Origin: Epiperipatus broadwayi
Lineage: Eukaryota > Onychophora > Udeonychophora > Euonychophora > Peripatidae
Assembly (NCBI GenBank): GCA_028023455.1
Contig: JAQFVV010000017.1
Location: 7,488,485-7,552,484 of the forward strand
Length of the DNA stretch: 64,000 nt
Reading direction: 5' to 3'
This document shows positions 11,579-23,349 of the stretch, piece after piece. Under the pieces are notes generated by a model, which did no database searches, had not been told where the DNA came from, and worked only from the letters and a program-made list of their open reading frames with translations. The translations under genes and the position numbers were made by a program. Positions within the stretch are counted from its first letter, which is position 1; the number at the start of each line of letters is the position of its first letter.

Positions 11579-11794
11579 ACCAAACCTGTATAAATTTTTT
11601 TTACAAATAATAGCTATTGTAAATAAATTTTTTATTTATATTTCGAAAAAAACATTAATAAAGTTGTTTTTTTCCTTTAAAAAAATTTGCTTCATTTGGT
11701 ATTTAATATTTAAATTTAAAATAGAAATCGGAAAAACAATCAAATGAAATAATAGAAAAGATTTTTTAAAATAGTTTTGTAATTTAATACACTG

Positions 11795-12325
11795 TACAGG
11801 CTTACACACATCTGCACATATATAATGTAATGTATAAGGTTTCAAACTCAGACTTTCACATGACCCTCAGCTCTCCATGCCATCTCATATTGCTGACCCA
11901 CCTGATCATACACATGTTGAAGAGATAAATAATCACCAATATACATATTTCCCGCTAAACCAGAAATCATCAGTTGGTCCAGATAACTATCTCCACACAT
12001 ATATACAATCAGTGCTCAGCTTTATATCAAGATAGCCAATCTTCATACTTTAATGGACAGGCTTAAACTACTCACACTCACAACTCTTCAGCCATCCATT
12101 TCATTAAAAATCTGATGATGGAGTGTTCAAAGCCACATTATTACAAAGTTTGTCATCCTAACCATGTTCATGTTAGTCATTCTGACCCCTCATGGACTGA
12201 AGAATAATCTATAATCTGGATCAACAGATGATTGCTGCTTGAGCATAAAATACGTATATTGGTGATTATTTATCTTTTCAATATGTGTGTGATCAGATGG
12301 GTCAGCAATATAAAATAGTTTTGGA
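11795..12325. mobile_element. hammerhead-type repeat, family E, inverted pair
   Basis: The left arm (about 11805-12060) is antisense and the right arm (about 12185-12325) is sense family E. The minus-strand hammerhead at 11930-11987 keeps both catalytic boxes. The + strand one near 12215-12280 is decayed (CAGATGA, AAAA). The arms are joined through AACTCTTCAGCCATCCATTT and its neighbourhood. Confidence 0.6.
11930..11987 (-). ncRNA. hammerhead ribozyme, family E, core intact but stem II weak
   Basis: CUGAUGA is the complement of 11967-11973, followed by stem II and GAAA. Stem I pairs ACCAA with UUGGU and AUC with GAU. Stem III is AUA/UAU around a UG loop, and the expected cleavage follows UA. 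Stem II is disrupted (UUUCU against AGCGG), so activity is doubtful. Confidence 0.5.
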
Positions 12326-12394
12326 AAACTGTTTAGGAGTATATATATATAAGTAATTGTGAACTAACAAGGAAAGCTGTAGAAGAGAATAAAA

Positions 12395-14076
12395 GTCTAA
12401 AGAGTGTAAAACATTTTGTTATTGATTAGGAAATTTATATCTGCAATAAGAAAAAAAAATGGTATTATTACTAAAAAGAGAGATGACATCATAAAATGTG
12501 TAGAAGACTTCTATCAAGAATTATATAGTAATAAAGAACAAGTACCTCCTATACCTATTATATCTTCCAAATTGCCCAGAATTTTGAATGAGGAAGTGAA
12601 ACATGCAATTCAATTTATGAAGAAAGAGAAGGCTCCAGGTAATGATGGAATTATAATTGATATATTAAAAGAAGCAGGTGAAGAAATAGAAAAGTTTTTA
12701 GCAAAGTTATATACCAGATGTCTAAATGATAAAGATGTACCAAGTGATTGGAAGACTGCAGTATTAATATTAATAATTTAAAAAGGTGATAAAGATATTA
12801 GAAATTACAGACCTATCAGTCTTTTATCAGTTTTATACAAAATGTTTACTAAGATAATTACAACTCATCTACAGAAAACACTGGATTTCCACCAACCAAG
12901 AGAACAAGCTGGATTCAAAAGTGGTTTTAGTACAGTAGATCATATCCAGGTATTGAGAGAAATTATAGAAAGGACAAATGAATATGGGTTGCCATTATGC
13001 TTAGGATTTGTAGATTATGAAAAGGTATTTGATTCTATAAACATTTCTTCAGTGATTTAAGCATTGGATCATCAAGGTATAGATCCAGGATATTGTCATA
13101 TTTTAAAAAATATTTATAAAAATGCAACAGCAACAATTAGATTACATAATGATAGTAGGAAAATCAACATTAAAAAGGGTGTAAGATAGGGTGACTCCAT
13201 ATCTCCAAAACTTTTTACAGCAGTGCTGCAAGAAGTATTTTGTGGATTAAAATGGGAAGCTAAAGGAGTGAAAGTAAATGAAGATTATTTAAGTCATTTA
13301 GATTTTGCAAATGATGTAGTTGTTTTTGCAAATAATGCTTTAGGGCTACAGGAAATGTTGCAGGAGTTATCAGATGAAGTAGGAAAGTAGGACTAAAGAT
13401 AAATGTTAAAAAGACTAAAGTAATGTTTAACAGATTTTTTCAAAATATGAAAATAAAGATTGATTATGATGAGTTAGAAGAAGTTAACAATTACAAATAC
13501 CTTGGTCAGATTATTAATACAAATGGAAACATAATGGATAAAATTAATCATAGAATTGAACTTGGTTGGAGTGCTTTTGGTAGAAATAACTTGATACTAA
13601 AAGGAAATATGCCCATGTGTTTGAAAATGAAGGTTTTTAATAAATGTGTTTTGCCAGTTCTTACTTATGGATCTGAGACTTGGACACTTAATAGAATACA
13701 GAGACTTCAGAACACTCAAAGAAGTATGGAGAGATGCATATTGGGAATAACAAGAAGCGATTGAAAAATGCAATGTATAGGTAAGAGAACAAATAGGTGT
13801 TACTGACCTCATTGAAAAAATTAAAAGACTGAAGAGGAGTTGGGCTGGACATATTGCTAGAAGAGATGATAATAGATGGACAATTAAAATTTTAAACTGG
13901 ATTCCAAGAGATTGTAAAAGATCCAGAAAGAGACCACACATGAGATGGATGAAATAAGAAAGTGTGCAGGGGTGATGTGGAGAATAAAAGCTAAAGAAAG
14001 GAAAAGATGGATTGAACTTGGAGAGACCTTCATCCTGCAGTGGATTGATAATGGTTGTTGATGATGATGATATCAT
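12395..14076 (+). pseudogene. RTE/BovB-like LINE reverse transcriptase remnant
   Basis: The reading frame, broken by stops at 12779, 13058 and 13182 and by frame changes, retains RT landmarks in order: KAPGNDGI (about 12630), NYRPISLLSVLYK (about 12805), FVDYEKVFDSI (first catalytic Asp region, about 13008), GVR-stop-GDSISPKLF (about 13180) and the active-site box FANDVV in place of FADD (about 13303), so one catalytic Asp is gone. The C-terminal part has CLKMKVFNKCVLPVLTYGSE, typical of RTE/BovB elements. The 3' end has a short (TGA)n-like tail near 14060. A family G fragment follows directly. It is a dead copy; the 5' part including the endonuclease is missing. Confidence 0.85.
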
Positions 14077-14200
14077 TAAAAACCAGTCAACACTTAGACA
14101 ATCCCAATATCAATAATAACCAACAATTTTAAATTGTTGTCAAGGCAACATTCTTTTAACAATAATTAGGTTATAATATATACTCTGTGTACATATATAA
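14077..14200 (-). repeat. family G fragment
   Basis: Begins AACCAGTCAACACTTAGACA, the terminal sequence of family G, and continues with AATTGTTGTCAAGGCAAC. It directly abuts the RTE 3' tail. Half of the palindrome is missing. Confidence 0.6.
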
Positions 14201-14854
14201 GTATTCAAAATCTATATGTAATATCTATAACTTAGAATTTGAAGCCAGATGGAATTTGAAAATTTTTTTTAGGTATATAAAATATTCAAACAAGATAAAG
14301 AGAAAAAACATAAAAATCTTCACTAATTTTGGAAACTTACTATATTAATTATGTTCTTTTCTTACATTGTTTTTCTATGGAGAGATGCCATAAAAAACTT
14401 ATGCTAAGTAATGAGTAAGTGAGGAATGCTTTAACCATTTACCTAGACATATGTGTTGATCCTTCTGTGCTTGTGATCGGGTAATAGGTTTAATTCTTTG
14501 TATTTACAACATTAAAAGAGTAATATATAAAATAAGTGTAATTTTGGAAATCACCAAAAAATATCATTTGACAATTCAGATAAAACTTATTGATATTCTA
14601 GAAACCAATTCAAGATTATAAATAATTTAGTCTTTATGATTCATAAATTAGTGTTAGTCCTTAGTACAGGTATCCACGTGCATCATCTACACATTAAGTG
14701 AAAAAAGGGAAGACTGCTATCAAATGATTATATCTGATATGACATGCTACCTGGGAAAAATGCACATTGATTTTTTTGAATAGAAATGTAGGTATCTTTC
14801 TTTAAAGGTGATATACAAAACTTGCAATATCTAACTTTTTCTTATATTGTAACC

Positions 14855-15505
14855 ATATTATAATAATCAAAAAAGCAAGTCATATATAACGTGACATTAC
14901 TTTTAATAAGCTTGTAATTACAAAAATGCAATACAGAGAGTGTATCAATAGCTCAAACAAGCTCTTAATTAATAAGTGCGGTTTGAGAAAATATTTAAAA
15001 TCTCTATCCAGAATACTCTCATATCCAGACCAACTGGTTTCGAGCTTATGGCTCATGTCAGTTGAGCACTAGAATATTCGGACACTAGACCTAAAAAATC
15101 AACTCAAAACTCAGCACTTATTTCATACATATATTTAAGTAGAAACTCTGAAATTTTCGGACATGAAAATGTCTTTAAATCCAGCTATCTAACTTATATA
15201 GCTATTGGTACACTCTCTGTATTGCATTTTTGTAATTATAAGCTTATTAAAAGTAATGTCACATTATATATGATTTGCTTTTTTAATTATTATAATTTTA
15301 CCTTTAAGGCTTTGGCAATGCTGAGGCTATTAGAATATGGTAGATCTGAATTTATTTCAGTCCCATATAGCTATTTAAGTTAGATAGCTGGATTTAAAGA
15401 CATTTTCATGTTCGAAAATTTCAGAGTTTCTACTTAAATATATGTATGAAATAAGTGCTGAGTTTTGAATTGATTTTTTAGGTCTAGTGTCCGAATTAAA
15501 TTAAA
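14855..15505. mobile_element. nested foldback element, family C (hammerhead-like core)
   Basis: AAAATGCAATACAGAGAGTG (about 14923) is repeated inverted near 15208-15230. GAAATTTTCGGACATGAAAA (about 15150) is repeated inverted near 15400-15420. ACTAGACCTAAAAAATCAA (about 15083) is inverted near 15470-15490. The left part carries, on the minus strand, a hammerhead-like block (15005-15065) with stem II GAGC/GCUC, GAAA and a GUC triplet, but CUGAUGA reads CUGACAU. The inverted arms and the shared core place it next to families A and B. Confidence 0.5.
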
Positions 15506-15597
15506 AATCAAAATAAAAGTGGCTCTGAAGAAGACCACAGAACAGTCGAAATGTAAGATTGTGTATGTATATAGATACAATCAAAGGTTTTTGCTAA

Positions 15598-15684
15598 AAC
15601 ATGTTCAAAGTTTTAGATAAATTACATTTATATAAGATATTATGTTCAAAGTTTTGGATAAATTACATTTATATAAGATATTAC
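15598..15684 (+). repeat. 41-bp tandem duplication
   Basis: ATGTTCAAAGTTTTRGATAA followed by ATTACATTTATATAAGATAT is present twice, starting at about 15601 and 15642, with one mismatch. Confidence 0.85.
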
Positions 15685-18078
15685 AGAAAAATAAACGTAG
15701 TAGTGAATTTGGTATCATTTTTTTATATTTCTTCATCATTAAGACTGAAAAACAATGCATGATTTTTGTTTAAGATCTTATTGGATATTATTTTAGATTC
15801 AGACTTTTGGTACCATATTTTAGAGTATTAATTTGGGAAATATGAAGGATCGAATATATTTGACTGATTGTGATTTATAGTATGTTGATACCTGCTATCA
15901 ACATTTAGTAATTACCAATGACATTTTTTTGTATATCGTCTTTTCATTGAAATATGTAATATACTTTTTGACTGTTGCTGATTTTTCTTTAGTTTATCCA
16001 CTTATAGCTGATTGATTCTGCACTAAATTCCTGTAAACATAGTCTGAACAATTATATTTACTCCTGTTTTTAAATGGCATTTATCAAGTTTATTACTCTA
16101 TGCATTCTAACTGTACAGTCTGTTGCAATATGGGCTAATGTGGCATAATGAAAATTGAGCAAATGCCATCTACACATGATTTTGGGAACTAATAATATAC
16201 TGTGATACATTGTAGATTTTTTTAAAGGAATAGTCTTCTTTTCACTTTAATACTATTTTTACAGTATTTGTGAGGATAATATGTGGTCTATGTGAATTCA
16301 AGACTGCACTAATCCAAGGGTATAACGGGCATACTGCACAACCTGGCAGCAACCCTGATTGAGTGGCAAGAAGCAAATAATATTTATTTAATGTAGCTAA
16401 TATCTAATATATATTATACAATGCAGTATAATCATTAATAGTAATATATTTTACATCGTAAAATTTATGGTGCAAAGACTTTTTGAGAGTATGATAATTG
16501 TACAGAATAGGACTAACATAAACATTTCTGCCTGAAAAATGTTGTCGTTGTTCAGAGAATCATTTTAATGATAGAATATGCAGTCATTATTATTTTCATC
16601 AATCAAAACCTTCAAAATTTTATAAACCTGGATTTTATTAATCCTGCGTATAGACATTGTAGACAATGGCCTTTTGTTATTTTAGACAGTAGATTATTCC
16701 AACATTTTGCAGGTTGTTGAGTACTACATACTTCACTTTTTGCAAAATATATACACCCATAATTTGTGTTGCAACAAAGGTAAGGATAGAAGCATCAAAA
16801 GTATCCCCAGCTTTTTCTGCACAAAAATTACATCAGGAATGAAAAATGGGGCAAATTCATTTTTTTACATGTACACTTTTGTTTTGTACAAATTATTTCA
16901 TTTATTGAGGCAAAAGTTACTTGAAATTTCTTTTAGTTATTTTTTTTTAGGAACTGTGATAAAAGTTTGCACCCTTTCTGCAAATACCCTAGGCATGTGC
17001 CTCTAAATTACATTTACAAGTTGTTTGCCTTTTATTGTACCCAAGACTCTTCCATTAACATCTGATTAGATGTGAATTGCCCTTCTATATACCAGAGGAG
17101 CCGTCTTTTTAGGTACTTTGTAAATTTTCTTGAATACATTTAATTCTTATAAACTTGTTGTAATCAAACATTACTAAAAGGTAAAAGCTGAAATTCAGGA
17201 TTTTTACCAAGTATTCTTTTGGAAGACCACTGCCAAAGTTGCAGTGCTGTTTAGCAGTTGAAAATTATGCCTATATATGGGTGTAATTTATTATGTAGAT
17301 GAGGCTTAAAATGCATCATTTAAATGTTCCATTTTTTCAGCAATACAACACAGATGTGATGATTATGGCTAATATAACAGTCAAAAGTGCCCTAGGCAAA
17401 AATTGTGAACTTTATTCAGATTTTAAGTGTATCTTGTATACATTTTTGCATATAATTATTTTCCATATGGATCCTTTCTGGGATCCTTTGCAATTTTCTA
17501 TCTCTTATAATTTTAAGTAGTATCTAATACAACGAATGCTTTTTTTTCATAACAGTTGTTTTGATTAACTTGATTTAGTGATAATCATCCTATTGTTTTA
17601 AACAATTTGCTGGTATAATCTGAGAGGGAATTCATTAGTCACCATTATGAACACTTAATGCTATAATACTAAATATCAATGTCATAGAATTGAGATTTTA
17701 TGAACTATTCTTTTCCTAAATCATTTAATTTATTGTATATAGTAAAATTTGTTTTAATTATGAATTTAGATTTGGCATTATATATAATATTAAATTTTAT
17801 AAATGGTCTAGTTTATCATTTAGTCCGTATTATATATTTTAAAAATTCATTAGATCAGTTTAAGTGTCATAAGTTATAATTAAGTACAGTAATAAACTAA
17901 ACAGCTTGATTTGCTCCTAAGGATTTGAGCAAATAAAACAATTTTTTTTACATACTACCTCAGGTATCATATTCAAAACTACCTCACAATAATATCTTGG
18001 GCAGAAGATGTACAAGATAAAATAATAATAATAATAATAATAAAAAGAGAAAATGTGATACTCTGCTTGATAAATAAA
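15685..18078. other. no recognisable gene or repeat
   Basis: AT-rich sequence with long T runs. Open frames at 16707-17006 and 17299-17520 are composed of AT-biased residues, carry no domain and have no splice context; I do not regard them as genes. Confidence 0.5.
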
Positions 18079-18079
18079 T

Positions 18080-18192
18080 ATAAAAAGGATTCTCAAAAAA
18101 AAATGCTAAGTTCATAATTCGAGTGCCAGAACTATGGGTTGGGGCATCCCGATCCCAAGTCGAATATGCTACCATGTCAAACACCACACAGG
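18080..18192 (-). mobile_element. tRNA-derived SINE2, diverged
   Basis: The minus strand has GTGTGGTGTTTGACATGGTA, CGACTTGGGATCGGGA and TTCTGGCACTCGAATTATGA, following the SINE2 layout (A-box region, B-box region, tail). An A-rich run lies at 18096-18104 on the + strand. Flanked on the right by an RTE copy. Confidence 0.5.
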
Positions 18193-18214
18193 GTATCTCA
18201 GAAACAAGATGATT

Positions 18215-19110
18215 GAAAGTAATTAAAGCATTGGATCATTAAGATATATATGAGAATATTGTCATATTGTGAAGAATTAAATAATGATACTAAAAAAATT
18301 AACATCGGCAGAAATGTATGACAAAGTAATACTATATCTGCAGGACATTTTGTAGCAGTTTTACAATAAGTATTTTGTAGATTAAAATGGGGAAGCTAAT
18401 GGAATAAAAGTGTGTGGTGACTTTTTAAGTCATCTAGATTTTACAGATGTGTTTATTTTCCAAATAATGATTCAGAACTTCAATAAACATTGCAGGAGTT
18501 ATCAGATAACGATAAGAAGTTATAACAAAAGACAAATACTAAAAAGACTAAGTATATTCTCTTAGAAAATAAAAAAAATGTTGTTAATCATAAATTAGAT
18601 GATGTTAATAACTTCCAATATCTTAATGAGATTATTAATACAGATGGAATATTAATGGATAAATAATCACAATAATTAAACTTGTTCGGGTGTTTTTGGT
18701 AGAAATAACTGTATTAAAAGAAAGAATGTCTCAGTTTGAAAAGGAAGATTTTCAACATATGCATTTTACCAGTTCTTATTCATGTATCAGATTTGGACAC
18801 TTAACAGACTAGAAATGATTAAAAGTGGAAGACTTGGTTGATAGAACAAATAGTTATCATGATAAGAAACTCATAGACTAAAATGGACCTGGTCTGGAGA
18901 CATTACTATAAAAGATGAGAATAGTTAGACAGTTACGTACTAAACTGAATCCCAAGAGAATATAAACGAACTAGAAAGAGACCATATGTGAAATAGATGG
19001 ATGTAATAAGTGAGTTTTCTGGTGTGATAGGGAAAGAGTCATTATGAATTGGAAAAACTGGAATAAATTTGAAAAGACCTTCATCCTTCAGTGACTTGAT
19101 AATTGTCAAA
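18215..19110 (+). pseudogene. second RTE/BovB-like LINE copy, strongly decayed and 5'-truncated
   Basis: Nucleotide similarity to 13055-14060 is clear: AAAGCATTGGATCAT at its start, then TTAAGTCATCTAGATTTTAC, TTGCAGGAGTTATCAGAT, and the 3' end GAAAAGACCTTCATCCTTCA. No open frame survives. The same family as the element at 12395-14076, diverged by many small indels. Confidence 0.8.
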
Positions 19111-19344
19111 AATTATGACAAGATAAAGCTAACGCTACTATTGGTGTTAGGTAGTCAATTTGTCATTAATATGTGAATAATATATTAAGACAAAGATAAT
19201 TAATTTAGTTCAAATTAACTGTTGAAATTTGCTAAAGAAAATATTCAAAACATCATAGTTGGTTTAATATATATGTCTTGAGAAATACATCCAGATGACT
19301 AAATATGTACTAATAGGTCTTGGATAACAATTAAGTAACTCCAA

Positions 19345-19685
19345 TAGCACAATTTTAATATTCACATGACCACCACTTCTTATGCTTGTGTATAACTGTT
19401 GTTAAAAAAAGGCAAAACTCACTATCCATGTTCCCACACACAGCAAGCTAGAGTAATCAATGGATGCCAGAAGGCTTGTGCATAAAATCCACATCTAGTG
19501 CCTACTCATCCAATATCCCCAGACTAGTTTCTGGCTTGTGGTCTTTGTCAGTGAGGAGCCTTGGATCTGGGGATATTGGATGAGTAGGCACTAGATGGGG
19601 ATTTTATGTACAAGCCTTCTGGCATCCATTGATTACTCTAGCTTGCTGTGTGTGGCAATACGGATAGTGAGTTTTGCCTGTTTTA
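19345..19685. mobile_element. hammerhead-type repeat, family A, inverted pair
   Basis: Starts with the family terminus (CACATGACCACCACTTCTTA) and AGGCAAAACTCACTATCC, and ends with its reverse complement near 19655-19680 (AGTGAGTTTTGCC). The minus-strand hammerhead near 19513-19570 keeps stem I, GAAAC and GUC, but CUGAUGA reads CUGACAA. The right half starts 3' of the core. Confidence 0.65.
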
Positions 19686-20179
19686 AATTTTAATATTATT
19701 TCTGATTTCAGATAGGTAATACAATTGCCTTGAAATTTGAAAAAAAAATGAGAGTATACAAAACTCACTTCATTGATTGAATAAAGACATAATCAGATAA
19801 TTCTCATGACATACAAATTTGCTGGATTTCATTACACTTAATTGTAGATAAAAACTACCATATTTAGTTGATATAAAAGATTTTTTTCGGTTATAGACAT
19901 AAATGATATATATATTTTCTGTTTCAACTGTGCATGACTTTAATCATAAATATACTGATATTTTGGCTTGATCATATAGGTGATGAATAAAATGCTATAA
20001 AAATTGCATAGTAATTTAGACTGTTTAACATATGTTTTTTCAAATATTTGAAGTTCATTAAACATTTCCCACCTGTAGAGGTTTAATATGTTGATATGAA
20101 AATTTTCATAGGTTATGGATATAAATAATATATTTTTCAGCTCATCCATGCACATATATATATATCATTTATTATATAA

Positions 20180-20492
20180 TGAGCATGCTAATAGCTCTTA
20201 ACAAACTTTTCTAAATATCCCTATCCTCAGACTGGTTTCTACCTCTGGCCGTCATCAGTGAGGCACTAGGACATTCAAGTATTAGATACCTAATATCTGA
20301 ATCTCATACCTGAATATCCTAGTGCCTCATTGCCAAAGGTAATACCTGAATGTCCTAGTGCCTCATTGCCAAAGCTAATACCTGAATGTCCTAGTGCCTC
20401 ATTGACAAGAGCCAAAGCTAGAAACTGGTCTGAGGAGAGGGATATTCAGAGAAGCTCGTTAAGAGCTATTAGCATGCTCATTACATACCATT
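20180..20492. mobile_element. hammerhead-type repeat, family B, inverted pair with internal tandem repeats
   Basis: The arms GAGCATGCTAATAGCTCTTA (about 20180) and TAAGAGCTATTAGCATGCTC (about 20459) are inverted. Between them AATACCTGAATGTCCTAGTG and GCCTCATTG repeat three times at about 52-bp spacing. The left arm carries an intact minus-strand hammerhead (20220-20270). The right arm carries a decayed + strand one (near 20391-20445; TTGACAA in place of CTGATGA, but GAAAC and GUC kept). Confidence 0.7.
20220..20270 (-). ncRNA. hammerhead ribozyme, family B, core intact
   Basis: CUGAUGA is the complement of 20252-20258, GAAAC the complement of 20235-20239, and the GUC cleavage triplet the complement of 20230-20232. 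Stem I pairs CCUCA with UGAGG and, after small bulges, CCUA with UAGG. Stem II is GCC/GGU with an AGA loop and is slightly offset from the core. Stem III is AC/GU closing CA. Hand fold. Confidence 0.6.
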
Positions 20493-20997
20493 TGTAGTAC
20501 AAGCTTATTATGTCACGTGATATATGACTTGATTTCCTTGCAAATATATATCATTTATATGTAAATTTATATATATCAATTACACCTGTAACCCTTGAAA
20601 ATCTTCATATCAAAGTAATAAATCTCTATAGGGAGAAAATGTTTAAGCAACCGTGAATGTTTGAAAGAATGTGGGTTAAAAGAACAAAATTACTATGTGA
20701 TTTGTCTTCTATAATATTCTATTCATTACGCAGTTGCCGGCTTGTGTGATCAAGCTGAAATATCGACATATTTGTAATTAAAATCATGCACGAATAAACC
20801 GCTATAAAATATTTTAAACTATCATATTTTTTATATACCTTACTGATCAGATAAATCTTTAATGTATGAATCAGAGTTTAAAACTGTCATTTATAGTAAT
20901 TGTCATTTATAATGATTTATCAACAACAACAACAACAAAAAAAAATTACTTAAAAATTTGTATTTGTAGATTTAGAATGATTCAAATTTTCTCTGCG

Positions 20998-21892
20998 AAA
21001 ACGGAATTTGGTACTGTGATATTAGAGCTGCGACATGAAGAATTATAATTGTTTAATCATTAAATTAATTAGTTATTAAATCAAAAACATTTTAAAATCT
21101 ACATTTAAAAAAAAAAACAATTTAACAAAAAAAAATACGAAAAGCATTAATGTGAAGAATAGTTAAAATGCGTGTTTAAATCAAATTGAGTGCGTGTGTT
21201 GCACGTGCATATTCAGCATAATCTATTTTCATACATTGTACAGGCTTACACCTGCATTTATATATGTAATATATGCGAAATTCGAACTCGAGACTTTCAC
21301 ATGACCTACAACTCTCAGTGCCATCTTATATTGCTGACTCACCTGATCACACACGTTGAAAAGATAATTAATCACCAACATACATATTTCGTGCTAAACC
21401 AGCACTCATTAAAGTATGAAGATTGGTTATCTTAATATAAAGCTGAGTACTAATTGTATATATGTGTGGAGGTGGTAATCTGAACCAACTGATGAGAGCT
21501 GGTTTAGCACGAAATACGTATATTGGTGATTATTTATCTTTTCAACATGTGTGTGATCAGGTGAGTCAGCAATATAAAATGGCACTGAGAGTTGTAGGTC
21601 GTGTGAAAGTCTGAGTTCGAATCCCGCATATATTACATATATAAATGCAGGTATAAGCCTGTACAATGTATGAAAATAGATTATGCACGTACAACACACG
21701 CACTCAATTTGATTTAAACACGCATTTTAACTATTCTTCACATTAATGCTTTTCGTATTTTTTTTTGTTAAATTGTTTTTTTTTTAAATGTAGATTTTAA
21801 AATGTTTTTGATTTAATAACTAATTAATTTAATGATTAAACAATTATAATTCTTCATGTCGCAGCTCTAATACCACAGTACCCAGAATTTAA
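20998..21892. mobile_element. large palindrome with arms of about 400 bp, family E
   Basis: The left arm (about 21003-21415) and right arm (about 21500-21890) are near-perfect reverse complements, including AGAGCTGCGACATGAAGAAT at the outside and CTACAACTCTCAGTGCCAT inside. The spacer of about 85 bp holds the 5' half of the + strand hammerhead (21476-21532); the antisense arm therefore has only the 3' half. Arm identity is high, so the insertion looks younger than other copies. The right arm contains a B-box-like GTTCGAATCC (21615-21624). Short open frames inside are palindrome artefacts. Confidence 0.85.
21476..21532 (+). ncRNA. hammerhead ribozyme, family E, best-preserved copy
   Basis: CUGAUGA is at 21489-21495 and GAAA at 21511-21514. 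Stem I is ten Watson-Crick pairs: ACCAA (21484-21488) with UUGGU (21523-21527) and UAAUC (21476-21480) with GAUUA (21528-21532), with UGA bulged on the 5' side. Stem II is GAGCU/AGCAC closing GGUUU, with one A-A mismatch. Stem III is AUA/UAU closing CG. The cleavage triplet is AUA, with the cut expected after 21522. All conserved core bases are present. The fold is by hand; self-cleavage is inferred from the family. Confidence 0.75.
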
Positions 21893-22314
21893 AATGTCAT
21901 TACGGAAAGAATAGTACAAAGAAAGAGATTAATATAGAATTTTATCTGAAAGGTATTATATTTTATGGAAATAGGCTTAAAATTTTCATTAGTAAGAGTT
22001 TAATAGTTCATGGATGTATTTTTTATATAACTCTTTTAAATATTAGAGGAAAATATTTATTTAGAAATTGGCATTTAAATTATCAGCAGTCAACTGATAT
22101 TGTTGATAATTGCTAAGAAAAGATGAATTGAAAAGAAAGTATTTTTTCTATATGGATTATTCTCTTTCTATTTATTCTTTTAAAAGTGAAATCCATATTG
22201 CAAACATATAAGATGCATTAAAAACGATGTGGCAGATTTATAGAAGAAGACAAAAGATTAAAGTGTGGAACTTTTATAGAATTATTACTGTTCTAGATGT
22301 AATATCAATATAAC

Positions 22315-22815
22315 TGAATCTTAAACCATTAAACATCACATGATCACTATTATTTATGCGTACACAAGCTGTTTTCACCGAGGCAAAACTTTCATACATA
22401 GCAAGCCAGAGTAATCAATGGATGTAGTAATGTTTGTGCATAAAATCCCTATTTAGTGCCTACTCATCCAACATCCCCAGACTAGTTTCTAGCTTGTGGA
22501 TTTCATAGGAATACGACGGTACAAGTTAATGAGTTTAGCTTGAAAACATTATTGTTTTCATTTTGGACTTAAAGTTTTATAGTTGGCTAAAAAAGTAAAA
22601 GGTGGCTGCTGGAGGGTTTCATTAAATCCTGAAAGCTAGATGCAGTGTTTTTAGATACAAGGATCTTCGCTGATGCAAGCCACAAGCTAGAAACTAGTCT
22701 GGGGATATTGGATGAGAAGGCACTAGATAGGGATTTTATGCACAAACATTTCTGCATCCATTGATTACTTTAATTTGGACTGAATGGTGCTACTGTATGG
22801 AGAGTTTAGCCTCTA
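22315..22815. mobile_element. hammerhead-type repeat, family A, inverted pair
   Basis: Begins with AAACCATTAAACATCACATG and AGGCAAAACTTTC, and ends with GAGTTTAGCCTC near 22796-22813. The left half is interrupted after TTTCTAGCTTGTGGATTTCA (about 22502). The right half carries a + strand hammerhead (about 22651-22721) with GAAAC, GUC and stem I intact, but CUGAUGA reads CUGAUGC, so it is probably inactive. Confidence 0.7.
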
Positions 22816-23349
22816 TGTGTACAATTGAATCTAAGACAATTGAGAGGTGTAGCATGGGAGTAGGTATGATGAATGATTTTACATGTAGGCTTAGGATATA
22901 CATCCATTTAGTCATGACTAAGGAATTTCTTCCAGGTAGCCAATCTAAACCAACCTATTATTAATTAATAAATAAGTATCTTTTCTTATTTATGTAGAAG
23001 TAATCCATTTTGGTCAGATGACTATTAATATGTTAATAAAAAAAACTAAATATACATTTATAATATATAACCTTCATTATTAGTGGAAGAACAAAGTTCA
23101 CGTTTTTATAACATTTTTATTATTATTCAGATCACAAACAATAGTCCATAGAATTGCATTATCTGACTTGTGGAAAGTTTAAGCAATACAATACATATTT
23201 AATAAATTCCATAGTAAACCTTCAAAAGGTCAATGGGAGATAAGGTGTTGTATTTTGCCTCTCAATGCAGTCATGATAATCCATACATACAATGTTTAAA
23301 TACATTTCATGATATTGTTACATTTACATTTATAATACAATTAATATGT

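Noticed and set aside
13597-14076. 159-codon minus-strand frame opposite the RTE element
   Set aside because: Antisense shadow of the reverse transcriptase C-terminus.
19560-19640. Second complete hammerhead in the right arm of the 19-kb family A element
   Set aside because: The arm begins 3' of the catalytic boxes, at TTGGATCTGGGG; only one stem I strand is present.
21190-21699. Two open frames of 81 and 90 codons with similar peptides on opposite strands
   Set aside because: They arise because the region is a long palindrome; both are translations of the same family E repeat.
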